From the NCBI GenBank assembly GCA_014529385.2, contig CM043960.1, positions 40,406,781-40,470,780 on the forward strand: 64,000 nt of DNA. Reading direction: 5' to 3'. The notes under the pieces are model-generated. The model saw nothing but the letters and a program-made list of their open reading frames with translations, searched no databases and was not told the DNA's origin. Shown one piece after another: positions 49,231-60,574 of this stretch (positions are counted from its first letter, which is position 1; every line of letters starts with the position of its first letter). This DNA is from Adiantum capillus-veneris (taxonomy: Eukaryota; Streptophyta; Polypodiopsida; Polypodiales; Pteridaceae). The position numbers and the translations under genes are program-made.

Positions 49231-50674
49231 GTAAGTTCCTTATTAATCAATGATCCATTTTGTACGGCCGGTAGCTAGTCTAAAGCCCTAGAAAAAAACC
49301 TAGAAGCCGAGCAGTGCACGAAGACCTACGACCTAAAAGTGACCATAGCGGCCTACCAGCTTGACCAAATCGGATGTGATTTGAACCATAGCATGCCCTA
49401 ACATGATAGAACCATTCCATACCATCAAATGATCATTCGGCTGGGGTCAAGGGGGTCCTCAGTAGAGAATTAGGGTTTTTTGGGAAAGGCCAAAATTCTG
49501 ACTAAACTCCACAGATGTCTCGCTAATGAGGCTCATAAACAATGTATATGATTGGTTTGGAGAAATCCATCAAGTAAAGCCGTCGAAAAGCGGAAAACGG
49601 CTCGAAGGTTACAAAGCGTCAAATTTGACACACGAGGCCAAACTGACTCCAAATGAACCAGAATTAAACAGGTAGCTTCACGATGATGTTACGGACAAGT
49701 TCAAAGCCTCAAAGTTGACAGACCAACCCAACAGACAGAGTAGTCACAAAAGACGGTGATTTTAGAGTGAACAGAGCACAAAGTGATGTCGGCATGACCA
49801 AAATTGACCAAATTCAATTTAGGACTTGTATTAGGTGTATGAAACATGTTAGGTCAAAATTTATGTGAAATGCAAAGTTTTTGTCACTGTTGTAAATAAT
49901 CACGATTATTTACTTTTGCAACATTTTTGCATGGAAATTGTCAATTCACCTCACTTGACATGTGTACACACCTATAACATGCCAAAAATCAAGTATGAGC
50001 TAAAATGACCACCCTTTACTTGCAAAATTGCCAAAAAAACGCAAAGAAGTCTGTGAAAGCCAAAATTTGGGACATGAAGAACTTTTCTTGATCCAAATCA
50101 CCTCATAATTCATACCCAAGGTCTATACCATGCCTAGAACCAATCTATGCCAAAAAATGTCATTTTGGGAAGAAAAGTTAATAATCACGATTATTTACTT
50201 TTTGGCCAAAATGGGGCAATTTTGAAAATTTGTCATTATACATCCAAAGTACATGATGTGTTAAGCCCACTAGCCAACTTTGAGTCAATTTGGATTTCAA
50301 AATCTCAAATTTCCTTTATATCTACTGTTTTAGAGACCTAAAGCCGAAATCTGGTACCATTTCCACCCTGTACATCCAAATGAGCCCAAATTTCCCTCAA
50401 AGCATGTAATTGGCACATACTTCAAGCCTATAAAGCCAAAATTGCAAAAAAGTTGAAAATTTTTCCATCTGTAAATAATCACGATTATTTACTTTGGTTA
50501 CAAATTTTTATTTTGACCATACAGTTTTGTTCCTTGCATGATTTTATGCATCTTTGCTTGTTCAAAAATTGATTTGAAGCAATCTGGACCAAATTATTAG
50601 CATTTCAGTCTAAAAGGACATTCTGGAGAAAAATCTGACAACTCCGCTAACTTTGCACTCTATTCACTGAACAG
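49231..50674 (+). other. predicted intron before the G1 3' reading region
   Basis: The donor ATGAGG/GTAAGT at 49231 and the acceptor TATTCACTGAACAG ending at 50674 bracket 1444 bp. The next ATG of the 3' frame begins 5 bases after the acceptor. Length, position before a major reading region and palindrome content parallel the leader interval 32450-33959. Confidence 0.5.
49892..50492 (+). repeat. periodic palindrome array before the 3' unit
   Basis: Three near-palindromes with core AATCACGATT occur at 49892-49913, 50177-50198 and 50471-50492, with centres 285 and 294 bp apart, matching the leader array in sequence and period. Confidence 0.85.
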
Positions 50675-50679
50675 GAGCA

Positions 50680-53600
50680 ATGCAAGCCGCGGAGAAGGCC
50701 AAGAAGAATTTAAACCAAAAGGAGAAACTGCAAGAGCTGCCATCGTATCAACTGGACCCCGAGTCAGTTGAGGCAGCGAAGGCATCCTATCTTTCGAAAG
50801 AGCAGTTAGAAGAACACCACACCACGGTCTTCACGGGCAGATTTAAGAGTGAAGAAGGGCACCCGATGGAGTTGCAGCTCTTGCCCAAAGAGGTTTATGA
50901 TGTCGCAGCAAAGCCAAAAACCAAAGAGGCTAACCCACAGGTTGGAACTCCGACACTTCTATGAACAAGAGCCCTGCGGAGTAGACTTTGAGAAGGCTTA
51001 CGAGCTTCTGTCCACCATCAAGGAAGACGGAACTACCCAAATCTCAGACAACCAAGGAAACAAGGTAGAGGTTGTGATTACAAAGGAAATAGTGGCAGAG
51101 GCACTCAGATTGCCCACTGAAGGGATGACCATGCGGGCAAGAGATAGGAAAACAGCGGGCACGTTTACAAAGGAAACAGCTACGGCTACATTTGCCGATC
51201 TCATCCACACTCAGGTGAAAGAACCAGCCCGTCTGTACCACTAACATTTCCATTTGCTGGCAAAAAGGCCACCAAGGTACACAACACCAAATCACGCCAT
51301 GGCCACAACTTTTACACAAGTTCTGAAGTTAACCACCAGACAACCAATGGACCACGCGCAATATGTGTTAACAACATTAAAGGCCACCAAGAAGGAGGGA
51401 AAGATAACCTACTTGGGTGCACCTGAAGTCTTGACCAGAATAGCCTATCATGCCATCGGCATGGCCAACAACCTACCACCTGCCCCGGATCAGAACACAT
51501 GGATCTTGGCAGCTCCACCCTCTCCAAGATCTACAAGATCTGGTAAGCGATCATTTAAATCAGGTGATGAATCCGATGACAGTTCATCCGAGCAGCATAG
51601 CAGTGAAAGCTCTGACAACGAAGAAAAAGAGCTAGGAGGGAAGAGATGAAGAGGAAAGCAGTGGCTACCCACCAAGAGGATCCAGCTCAAAAGCAAGCGA
51701 GATTTGAAAGAGAAAAACAGGCGTATCAGCGCACTAGGCAAGCGTAGGGAAAAGACCCAAAAAAGTGGGTACCTACCGGCTCGAAGGGACTTCGAACGGA
51801 ACATCATTCGAGGAAAGAGGCCGAGGATCCCAAGGATCATTTAGAAAGAATGTACCAAGAGGCAGAGGCCTTGAAGCTGAAAGAGGTGGAAGAAGTGGCC
51901 AAGAAAGCTGAGGAAGCAGCAACTCAAGAGCAAGGCCAGGCATCTCCCCGACCCACCTCACCGACGTGGAACAACAGAACCAGCCCATGCCCACTCCACC
52001 ATCATCACCACTAGGCCAAGAGACCACCGAAGAGGCCGAGACTGACAAGGAAAAAGAGTTTGATTTCACCCACCAAACGGAAGCTACACAACAAACTGAC
52101 CACGCCGAGCAACATGAAGAAAAGGAAGCTGAACCAGCACCAGAACAGACAGCCGAGGAAACTCACAAGCCGGCATATGAAACTGATAAAGAGGAAGATA
52201 AAGAAAAGGAGAAAACCACTACACATGAGGAAGTAATCGAAACTGAGAAGGTGGAAAGGCCTGCAACCGTGGAAACGGAAAGGGTTGAGACCACACAAGT
52301 TGTTTCCACTCAGCCAAAAACTGTCGAGGTTTCAAAACCTCAGGATGGCCAGGAAGTAACCACCTCTATAGAAACACCAGCAATAACAACACAGCAAGAA
52401 GCAACACAAGAGGCTGCCGACACATCCGAACTAGCAAGACAAGAGGAGTGGCAGTCCAATGATGAAGTCATGCTACAAGTGAACGAGTATGCAAGGCAGA
52501 TGCAAATCATGACGGAGAAACTCCGCTCAGCAGTCTTTAACCGCATTACTAAAGCCAAAGAATTAGAAATGGTCATCGAGGCTCTTCACGGTGAGCTCGA
52601 CAACAAACTGGCTACTATTACAAATCTCCAAAAGGCAAGTACAAGAGCTCAAGACTAAAGCAGAACAGCATCAAATAGCACGGGACAACCAACAGAAGGA
52701 AATGGAGGAGTTGGGTGACCTCCTGACTAAGCTATCTGATGCCTGCAAAGTGAAAGATGAGCGGTTGACAGAAGTGGCAAATGAACTTCTCACCACCTCT
52801 CTGTCTGCTCAAAAGATTCAAGTACAACTAGATGTAGCAAACGCATCACTCCAGTATTCGGAACAAAGGATTAATGATCATGCCACTTTCTTGCGGCAAT
52901 TAAGAGAAAATCCAGTCGTGGCCTTGATCAAGGGAACAGATGAGGTGTATAAAGCACTTGAGAAGAAAAACAAAGATTTAGAGTTGGAGTTGAAGCTGGA
53001 GCAGTCACAACGCAGAGACTTGGCGCTCATGCGGGTCCAAAGAGAGGAGGAGCTCCTTAAAGAGATTGCAGAATTGAAAAGAGTAAACCAACTCCTCAGA
53101 GATGGAAAGCCAGATATACAAGAGCAGGCAGGCACTTCAGAGCCGCCCCAAGTGGAAATCCCCTCGGTCTCATTTGCTGACTTTGAGACGCAGTCTACAA
53201 CAGAGCTGAGTGGGGAAGAAGATTTTTAAATCAAAATTACAGAGAAAGACACAGTGCCGATGGTCCAACTGTCAAAGGATGAGGAAGATGCACTAAAGGA
53301 GAAGATCTCCTTGGAGGTAGATGAGCAGTGGAAGGCATCCATGGATTGGGAGTTGAGAGTTTTACACTCTGTCTCAACGTCACACAGCTCACTCCCAATC
53401 AAATCAATGCTGAATGGCACCAACAATCCCTGCCATACCCTCTCATCAAGGTGGAACTCTTACAGGTAAAAGAAAGATTATACCGAGATATGCAAGAAGA
53501 TGGCGCAGATCAAGACCACCTGAAGTGGCAGCTAAGCTGGTTGAACAAGAATCCAAGATACTTGATTCTGTTCACGAGAGCACCTGCGGCCATACAGAAA

Positions 53601-54229
53601 GATCCAACATTCTGTCCTATACCTCGAGTAAGGACATGGCAAGCACACGAATCACTGCAGAAGAAGAGGCCAACATGGCTAAACTTTCCTAGGCTGCCAG
53701 CTCCCGAGAGAGATCAAGCAACAGAAGAATACATGGTGAAAACCCTAACGGGCACCATGACATTCTTCAAAAGTTTGCCAGATCTCTCCTGCACAATGCT
53801 TTACAAAATCTGCAGGATGCTACTTACTTGCATACAGATCTTCAATGATCCCGAGCAGATAGGAGCCCCATGGCTCCCATTTTTGGAAGGAAACAAAGGC
53901 CCCTACTATGATCTAAGTGGGCAGCCCTCAGAGGAAGTTCTTTATGGCTTTTACGCCCGATGGATGTTTCTGCCCTCGCACAATATGCTAGCTTTTGAGG
54001 AGGCCTTCTACACTGGCTTTTTCACCTGGCGAACGAAGATATTTGCGCCGATGATAAGCAACCTCACAGCCAGATTTGTAGGCTACTCGGTAGTAGAACT
54101 CAACAACAAAGTCACCATCTAGTTTTTGCAAGTGCCAGACAAAGAACACAAAATCAGATATGAAAAAGCACTGGAAGCACTGAAGGACCGCCTCGCCCGC
54201 CGTCAACTCAAAGATTACTTCAGCCCATA
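50680..54229 (+). pseudogene. G1 3' protein: acidic, coiled-coil, unknown function
   Basis: About 1180 codons, in pieces. The N-terminal segment (50680-50935) starts MQAAEKAKKNLNQKEK. A globular segment (50940-51520) has VDFEKAYELLSTIKEDG and ITKEIVAEALRLPTEGM, faintly like plant transposon proteins. A Ser/acidic stretch is followed by a Lys/Glu-rich helical part (51650-51950), a highly acidic Thr/Glu region (51966-52430) and a long coiled coil (52440-53110). A C-terminal globular part (53370-54120) is rich in aromatic residues (EEVLYGFYARWMFLPS, FEEAFYTGFF). No signal peptide or membrane segment is visible, so it is not a typical envelope protein. Stops lie at 51242, 53227 and 54120; frame changes lie near 50935, 51650, 52630 and 53377. 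The decayed element at 2.2-3.35 kb encodes the same C-terminal domain. Confidence 0.7.
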
Positions 54230-54253
54230 AAGCTGTGTCAAGGGACGACACAA

Positions 54254-54269
54254 GCGAGGAGGGGGGGAA
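54254..54269 (+). promoter_or_regulatory. G1 polypurine tract
   Basis: The G-rich purine run GAGGAGGGGGGGAA lies immediately before the 3' LTR start at 54270. Confidence 0.8.
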
Positions 54270-54344
54270 TGTTAGCAGCAAGCTAACGTGGACACCATTT
54301 TTCGGAGTTCTCCTTGTAAAAATAATTATTATTTTGATAAATCG
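54270..54344 (+). repeat. G1 3' LTR, truncated to 75 bp
   Basis: Matches 31210-31284 of the 5' LTR with two visible differences, then diverges abruptly after ATAAATCG. About 170 bp of unassigned sequence follows before the chromovirus LTR piece. Confidence 0.88.
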
Positions 54345-54515
54345 AGAAGTTGGTTCTAAAAATGATAGACACAAAGAGCCTATATGAACTAATGTGTACT
54401 TGTATACAATGCATGTTAACTTTCTTTGAGATCTTACAGATTATACCACATCTATGGAGAGAGGTGGGCAAAAAATTAGAGAGTATGGGATTGAAAATTT
54501 CTCTTCAAGACATCC

Positions 54516-55151
54516 TGTCATAATAATCAATATCTAATTCTCCTAAATGATTTTCTCATGTTAAACTGATCATTTAATATGGGGAAGTGCCAGGGGAGAA
54601 AAGGCTAGAATATTGGTTAAGCTAGCAGACCGGACACAGTAGGGATCCAAAGGAGGGAAAATAGGGATCCAAAGGGGGGGCCATCTGCAAAAGAGCCATG
54701 TGCAACAATGGGCTAAAAAGACCCTAAGGTTCAGCCCATTAAGACTTCCAAAATGCTAAGGTTCGAAAATTCAAATGTTGTGTCCAAAGGTCAACCATGG
54801 GGGGAATTGGATGCTTTTTGTGTGTCCCAAAAGTCTTTTCAAATCCCTACATAGGAGGGGGCGAGCCTAGCTTGTAGGGGATGAGCCACACACACACACA
54901 CAAGCTCCCTTTACACAAAGGGAATGAGGGACACATGTCAACTCCCTAGCCCAGATGCCCACAAGGTGTAACCAATTCCTATTGGATGGCCTTGAAGGTG
55001 GACCAATGAGAATTAGGCTAGAGTAAATCTAGTTTAATTAATTTAAAAACACTTAATAAAAGAACCAATGAGAATTAAGTCTCCTAGAAGACTATTGGGC
55101 AGTCTCCCAAGGGGTCCAATGAGCATTCAGAAGCCCCATGGCTTGCCTGAT
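54516..55151 (+). repeat. partial chromovirus LTR in inverted orientation
   Basis: It reads TGTCATAATAATC on the plus strand and follows the reverse complement of 62165 down to about 61525, stopping inside the LTR at GCCTGAT. It therefore points opposite to the LTR at 60575-62165, although it lies where the 3' LTR of the minus-strand element should be in the same orientation. Confidence 0.85.
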
Positions 55152-55208
55152 AAGAGAGTCTTATAAGACAAAAAATTTTGTTCATTTTTTAACATTTTGT
55201 ACATTTGC

Positions 55209-58200
55209 TTACTCTTGGGAAGCATTGTAAGCATTGACAAGGTTTAGGTTATCCTTTAATTGTATGCCTTGCATCCATCTAGCATCTTCAAAAGGATAAT
55301 TCTTAAACTTAATAAGATATCGTCGGATAGTCTTACCGCCTCTTAATACCTTGTCTTCATGTCGGAGAATGGACTCGGGCTGCAGCACCTCCTCGTGGTC
55401 CTCGATCTCCGGTGGGTCTTCAATAGTTGGTTCTTGAGGTGGCTCTCCTTTGTAAGGCTTTAAGAGGCTCACATGAAAAGCATTGTGTATGAGCCAATGA
55501 TTGGGCAACTTAAGTTGATAGGCCATCTCATTGATTGGCCTAAGAATCTGGAAGGGACCATAGTACCTTTTTGCTAGTTTAGCATAGTACTTTTGGTGGC
55601 CCATAGGATTCTTGCCCGTCGTGTGCCTTAAGCGAGCCTTGGGAAACTTTAACAAGACCCAATCGTTTTCTTTAAAGGCTTGGGCTCTTCTGTGCTTGTC
55701 AGCAGCAGCCTTTTGCCTTTGCTGTGAGATAGAGATAGCATCCTTAATCTTTTGGAAAGATTCTTGTAGGTCTCGGCTATACTCATCTGCAGCGAAGATC
55801 TTCCCATGTACCTTAAGTAGCAAGGGACTTTTTGATCTTCCCTCAATTACCTCGAAAGGTGCTTTTCCTGTAGAAGTATGTACAGTGTTATTGTAAGCAT
55901 ACTCTACTAAGGGTAAGTACTTCTCCCATTGGGATCTTTGATCTACTTCCGTTACATAGGCTTTTAGTAGATCGAGAATAGTTAGGTTAGCTATTTCACT
56001 TTGGCCATCAGTTTGTGGATGATAGGCCGAAGAGAAGTTTAGCCTTGTTCCTAAATTCTCAAAGAGACCCTTCCAGAAATTACTGGTCATTCTAGGATCT
56101 CTATCCGACACTATGGACATTGGCAAGCCATGGTACTTGAAAATTTGTGAAATGAAGAGGGTAGCCATTTGATGGGCTTTGATAGTCTTTTTGACAGGTA
56201 TAAAATGAGCTTGTTTACTGAACCTGTCTACTATCGTCCATATTCCCGTATTCCCATGGATAGACTTAGGCAATCCAAAGATAAAATCCATGGATATGCT
56301 CTCCCACGGTGAATTAGGAATTGGCAAGGGTTGAAGCAATCCAAGTTGCTTCCCTCTATCAAATTTTGTCTTTTGACATACCACACATTTGGAAACATAC
56401 TCATGTATGTTCACTTTCATGGTAGGCCAATAGAAATATGTTTCAATTCCCTTTAGGGTAGACTGAATCCCTCTATGCCCCGCATATGGGGGAGCATGAG
56501 ATTTATACATTACTTTCTCACGTAGTGAGTTAGTAACGCAGAGTCTATTGCCATAGAGAAGATAGCCATCTTGTAAAGTAAATGGTTCTTCTTTCTTCCC
56601 TAAGGCAAGGGCTGAAATCACATCTCTAAAATCGGGATCAATAGCATACTCATCTATCATTAAAGATAGATCATTGTGAGTTGCTATGGAAACTGCATTC
56701 ACTCTCGGTCGTCTTGAGCGTGCATCGGCTACTTGATTATGCTTGCCAGCAATGTGAGCAATATGAAAATGAAATTGCGAAAGGAAATTTGCCCACCTCA
56801 TTTGTTTGTCGGAGAGCTTGGTCTGCGTCATGAAGTACTTAAGACTTTGGTGATCCGTTCGCAGAATAAAAGGAGTCCCCAATAAATAGTGCTTCCATGA
56901 GTCTAAGGCATGTAGAACTGCAAGGAGTTCTTTTTCGTATATGCCTAGAGCTTGCTCAACAGGGTCGAGTCTTCGACTCTCATAGCCTATGGCGTGCCCT
57001 TCTTGGAGCAAAATAGCCCCAAGGCAATCACCACAAGCATCACATTGGACCTCAAATGGTTTTGAGAGATCCGGTAGTGTAAGCACAGGTTGAGAGATAA
57101 GCTTTTCTTTAAGCTTTTCGAAAGCATTGTTCTCCTTAGCAGACCACGTATACCTAACATTTTTCTTTGTTAGGTCATGTAATGGTCCCGCAATTTGTGA
57201 GAACTTTTCTATGAAGCGTCTATAGTATGCACACATACCTATAAAGCTTCTTAGTTCATGAAGATTCCTTGGTTTAGGCCATCCTTTTATTACCTCTAAC
57301 TTGGATGGATCCATTTGGATTCCATCTTGAGAGATAATATGACCTAAATATTGAATCTCTTGCAAGAAAAATTCACTTTTCTTTCGATTAACATAAAGTT
57401 TATTCTCTCTTAAAACTTGAAATATTACCTGGAGGTGTTGCTTATGTTCCTCTAATGAATTAGAGTAGATGATAATATCATCAAAGAACACTCCAGTGAA
57501 GGTTCGATGAGGTCTGAACAGCTTCTCCATCAAGCGGTTAAATGTGGCTGGTGCATTAGTCAAGCCAAAAGGCATGACAATATATTCGTAAAGACCAAAT
57601 GTAGTACGAAATGCGGTCTTTACAATGTCTTGATCAACTATCCTTATTTGATGATAGCCACTTTTTAGGTCAATCCTACTGAAGTAGGTCGATCCTTGTA
57701 GCTTATCAAATAGGTCTTCTACCCGTGGAACGGGAAACCTATTCTTGATAGTGATCCTATTTAGTGCTCTATAGTCGACACACATACGATATGTGCCGTC
57801 TTTCTTTTGCACTAATAGCACAGGTGAGCAAAATGGAGATGAGCTAGGCCTAACCATGCCCTTCTCAATTAACTCATGCACTTGCCGCATAATCTCCTCT
57901 TGTTGAGCTTGAGAAACTCTATAAGGAGGTTTGTTAGGCGGTGAACTTCCTGGAAGAAGTTCAATTGCATGGTCGTCATTACCTCGTTTAGGAGGTAGCT
58001 CACAAGGGATGTCGTCAATAAAGACATCTTGAAACCCCTTGAGAAAATTGGATAACTCTAATTCCTTTTGGTTGCTTTTATTTTCTTTTGCTAAAGCATT
58101 AGGTTCATTTTGAGAATCTTTAACAAAAATCATGTACACGGAAATAGAGCTCTTTATTGACTTGTTGAAAGCTGGTGTATGTACAATGGGGATGGTGTTA

Positions 58201-58226
58201 CCCATCTCCCTAGCATCTATATACAT
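55209..58226 (-). pseudogene. chromovirus RT, RNase H, integrase, chromodomain
   Basis: A 1005-codon frame. RT (about residues 100-290) has SSPFCSPVLLVQKKDGTYRM, YFSRIDLKSGYHQIR and VMPFGLTNAPATF, with the active site FFDD (residues 247-250), the form common in chromoviruses. RNase H has QCDACGDCLGAILLQ and LRTDHQSLKYF. The integrase zinc module has HAPPYAGHRG and CVVCQ; the triad is D647, D708 and E744. The C-terminus (residues 946-1005) is a chromodomain-like segment, IRRYLIKFKNYPFEDARWM, which in this group is thought to steer integration to particular chromatin. The frame is intact itself but out of phase with the protease frame upstream, so it is not expressed as one polyprotein unless frame is changed near 58230. 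Confidence 0.9.
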
Positions 58227-58879
58227 GTCCTTTTCCCTGAACTTAAAGGAGATTCTCCTTCAGGAAATTTAACATGGGCAGCCAAACGGTCAAACCATGG
58301 TGCCCCTAGGATTACATCCTCATGCTTGAGAGGAGAGATAAAGAAATCCTCTTTGTCCACATAGCCTTGGACATGAAGCCTCAATTTCCCGATTAAGGGA
58401 GTGACTGAAGCTTCTTGCCCCTTGAAGGCACTGTCTGCGGGTAGGATATCTCCCATCTCGTAGGATTGTATGCCTAGCTTGGTGGCTAACTCCATAGATA
58501 TGAAATTGTGAGTAGAACCAGGGTCAAAGAGAATAAAAGCATCATGTTCTCTTACCTTTCCCCAAGCATGGCATAGAGGAGATCCTTTGTGGTGAGTTTG
58601 GTGAATCTCCTCCTCTTGGATTTCAACCAAAGAAGCTCTAGGAGGATCTTGGCGGTTGTTCTTTTGGGGACAAGCGCGGTACGCATGCCCTTGTTCGCCG
58701 CACTTGAAACACCGGTTATCTTTACGATAACGCTCAGGCTCTTCAGGAGAGAGTTTATTCTTTCCTTTGTAAACTCCCTTCTCTTTAGCTTTGTTGGAAT
58801 TGCCCTTAGGAGACTTTTGGACATTGTCCTTCCCCTTAGGCTCATTGGTACCTTTGTTTTCCGGGGGCTTATTATTTCT
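58217..58879 (-). pseudogene. chromovirus zinc knuckle and protease
   Basis: In the same frame as gag but after its stop. A Lys-rich stretch leads to a canonical zinc knuckle CFKCGEQGHAYRAC (about 58715-58670). Protease follows with LFDPGSTHNFIS, where Pro follows the catalytic Asp instead of the usual Ser/Thr, and the C-terminal signature VILGAPWF. The frame ends at 58217, overlapping the first codons of the RT frame in another phase. The D-P-G active-site change may reduce or abolish activity. Confidence 0.82.
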
Positions 58880-60157
58880 TTAACCCCCCGTTTGGAAATT
58901 GATTCGCGAGGCCACCATAGTATGGTGTATTACCGCCGATATGGTACGTGGCCTTTGGGAGTTGACATACTCCGCCATTTCTTCGGTTAAGCCCGCACAA
59001 AATTGTTGCTTTTGCTCTCCAAAATCCAACTTTTTGAAGACAGTGGCTTTGAGTTGTAGGTCCCAAAACTTGTCTACATATTTGTGGATGGATTCATTGG
59101 GAGAGAGCTTTAAGCTTCGCCATTCGGTGAGTACTTTGTCTTTGGCATCGGTGGCCAAAAACTGCTTCATAATGGAAGCTCTTAAAGCCTTCCATGTTCG
59201 TGGAGCTTCACCGTTGGCTCGTAGGCTAGACCACCATTGTCTGGCGGACTTTTGAAAGTGCATAGCTACATGGCGTAGCTTAGAGGACTCCGTGAAGCCC
59301 TCATCTCCAAACGCCGCATCGAATTGCTGGATAAAGGCCAAAACTTTGTCTGTAGCACCGAAGGTGCCATCATAGGTAAGGAAAGAGATGCTCTTCCCTC
59401 CCTCTTTGAATTTCTTCAGCTTGGACGACCTCTTCCATGCGGCATAGGATTTCCTATGGCCTCTTCTTTTTGATGGTTCAAAAGTTGCACCATCACTTTC
59501 TTCAGAAGATGAAGAATTTGAAGAAGGTGGAGAAGAGGGTGACCTCTTTCTCGCCTTTTTCTTGTCTTGATCTTTGTCGTCTTCACCATAGCTTTCATAA
59601 GAGGAAGAGGATAAAGAAGATGGAGAAGAGGGTGTCCTCTTTCTCGCCTTTTTCTTCTCTTGCTTTTTATCATCCCTCTTTGAATTATGGCGTGGAGAAG
59701 AGTGTGATGGTCTTCTCCGCTTTGGTGGTGATGGAGAGCGTTTAGCCCGCCGTCTTCGTGGAGCCATCTCCGCCGAGGTGGCGGGAGACTCGCTTCTTTC
59801 TCGTTCCTTCGGTGGAGGCTCTTGAGTTCTCCTTTGGGAAGGAGATGCATCATCAAGAAGTAAGTTCTTGAGCCCTTCATATGGATTCTCTTCTTCTTCC
59901 CGAATCGGAGAGAGACCTCTTTTTGTAGTCTCACAAGGAGGCTTCCTAGGTGTTCTCTCGTCATGGTGATGAGCTTGGAGAATCCCGTGAGCAGGGAGCT
60001 GCCGTTGCACTTCACTTTGGAGAGATGGATTGCCCATGGCTTGTTGAAGCCTAGAAACAAGATAATTAACAAGCATTGAAGCATCATTAGTAGCTTGCTC
60101 ATGAGCAAAATCAAAGTTATCAACATTAATTTCACTCTCTTTAATATTGTCAGCCAT
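58880..60157 (-). CDS. chromovirus Gag, 425 aa
   Basis: An open frame from MADNIKESEINVDNF to a TAA at 58882-58880. The N-terminal half is rich in Arg, Ser and Lys, with a duplicated module of KKARKR, a Ser/Pro run and an acidic patch. The C-terminal half (about residues 255-425) is a retrotransposon Gag domain with TYDGTFGATDKVLAFIQQFD, ARQWWSSLR and KYVDKFWDLQ. Gag forms the particle around the RNA. The zinc knuckle lies beyond the stop in the same frame, so either the TAA is a disabling mutation or it is read through. The start is about 400 bases downstream of the primer site, as expected. Confidence 0.85.
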   Translation of the reverse strand: MADNIKESEINVDNFDFAHEQATNDASMLVNYLVSRLQQAMGNPSLQSEVQRQLPAHGILQAHHHDERTPRKPPCETTKRGLSPIREEEENPYEGLKNLLLDDASPSQRRTQEPPPKERERSESPATSAEMAPRRRRAKRSPSPPKRRRPSHSSPRHNSKRDDKKQEKKKARKRTPSSPSSLSSSSYESYGEDDKDQDKKKARKRSPSSPPSSNSSSSEESDGATFEPSKRRGHRKSYAAWKRSSKLKKFKEGGKSISFLTYDGTFGATDKVLAFIQQFDAAFGDEGFTESSKLRHVAMHFQKSARQWWSSLRANGEAPRTWKALRASIMKQFLATDAKDKVLTEWRSLKLSPNESIHKYVDKFWDLQLKATVFKKLDFGEQKQQFCAGLTEEMAEYVNSQRPRTISAVIHHTMVASRINFQTGG

Positions 60158-60560
60158 TCTAACAATTTTTAGGTGTAAACTTTTTAGGTGTACTTTGGCA
60201 CTTCAAGCCCTAGTTGCTACTCCTCTTTACCCCTTTAGAAAAAGCACTCAAGCTACTGTACCCGCGGCTCGAATACCATTAATTGCAAGGAATAGAAGAG
60301 AGGGTCTTTCGACACCAAAACAGCACCGGCTCCTGTCAAGCTTCTAATAGCTCAATAGTGGTTAAGCCGTAGGCAAGCCCCGTAGGACTCCACTATTAAG
60401 ACCATAGCTCTCGACGGTGATGCCCCGTTAACTGCACAAAGGCAGGCGCACTGCAAGGCTGAAAAATCCCTATTCTACTTACTCACAGGCAATTAATAAT
60501 ACCAACCATTTGTAGCTAGCTTGAGGACCTCCCTTCTTGAGCAAGAAAAGAGAAACCTTG

Positions 60561-60574
60561 AGCTCTGATACCAA
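60561..60574 (-). promoter_or_regulatory. chromovirus primer-binding site, tRNA-Met type
   Basis: The minus strand reads TTGGTATCAGAGCT directly after the LTR end TTACA, complementary to initiator tRNA-Met. This fixes which LTR is the 5' one. Confidence 0.93.

Larger units (their letters stand above)
31210..54344 (+). mobile_element. giant Ty3/gypsy element G1 (hosts a copia element)
   Basis: Boundaries are the LTR starts TGTTAGCAGCAAGCTAACG at 31210 and 54270; over the 75 bp shared before the right LTR is truncated, two differences are visible. A tRNA-Asp-type primer site follows the left LTR and a polypurine tract precedes the right one. Order: leader, gag, protease, linker, RT/RNase H, integrase, post-integrase protease-like region, 2.2 kb noncoding, long 3' reading region. 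Without the 5183-bp copia insertion and its target duplication the element is about 18 kb, far larger than most plant LTR elements. Size and tRNA-Asp priming fit the non-chromoviral plant gypsy group (Athila/Tat side), but the 3' protein is not envelope-like. All coding blocks carry stops or frameshifts. Confidence 0.88.

Noticed and set aside
50680-54229. Envelope-like protein
   Set aside because: No signal peptide, membrane segment or furin-like site is visible; composition is acidic and coiled-coil.
54516-55151. Normal 3' LTR of the chromovirus
   Set aside because: It is in the opposite orientation to the 5' LTR and stops inside the LTR.
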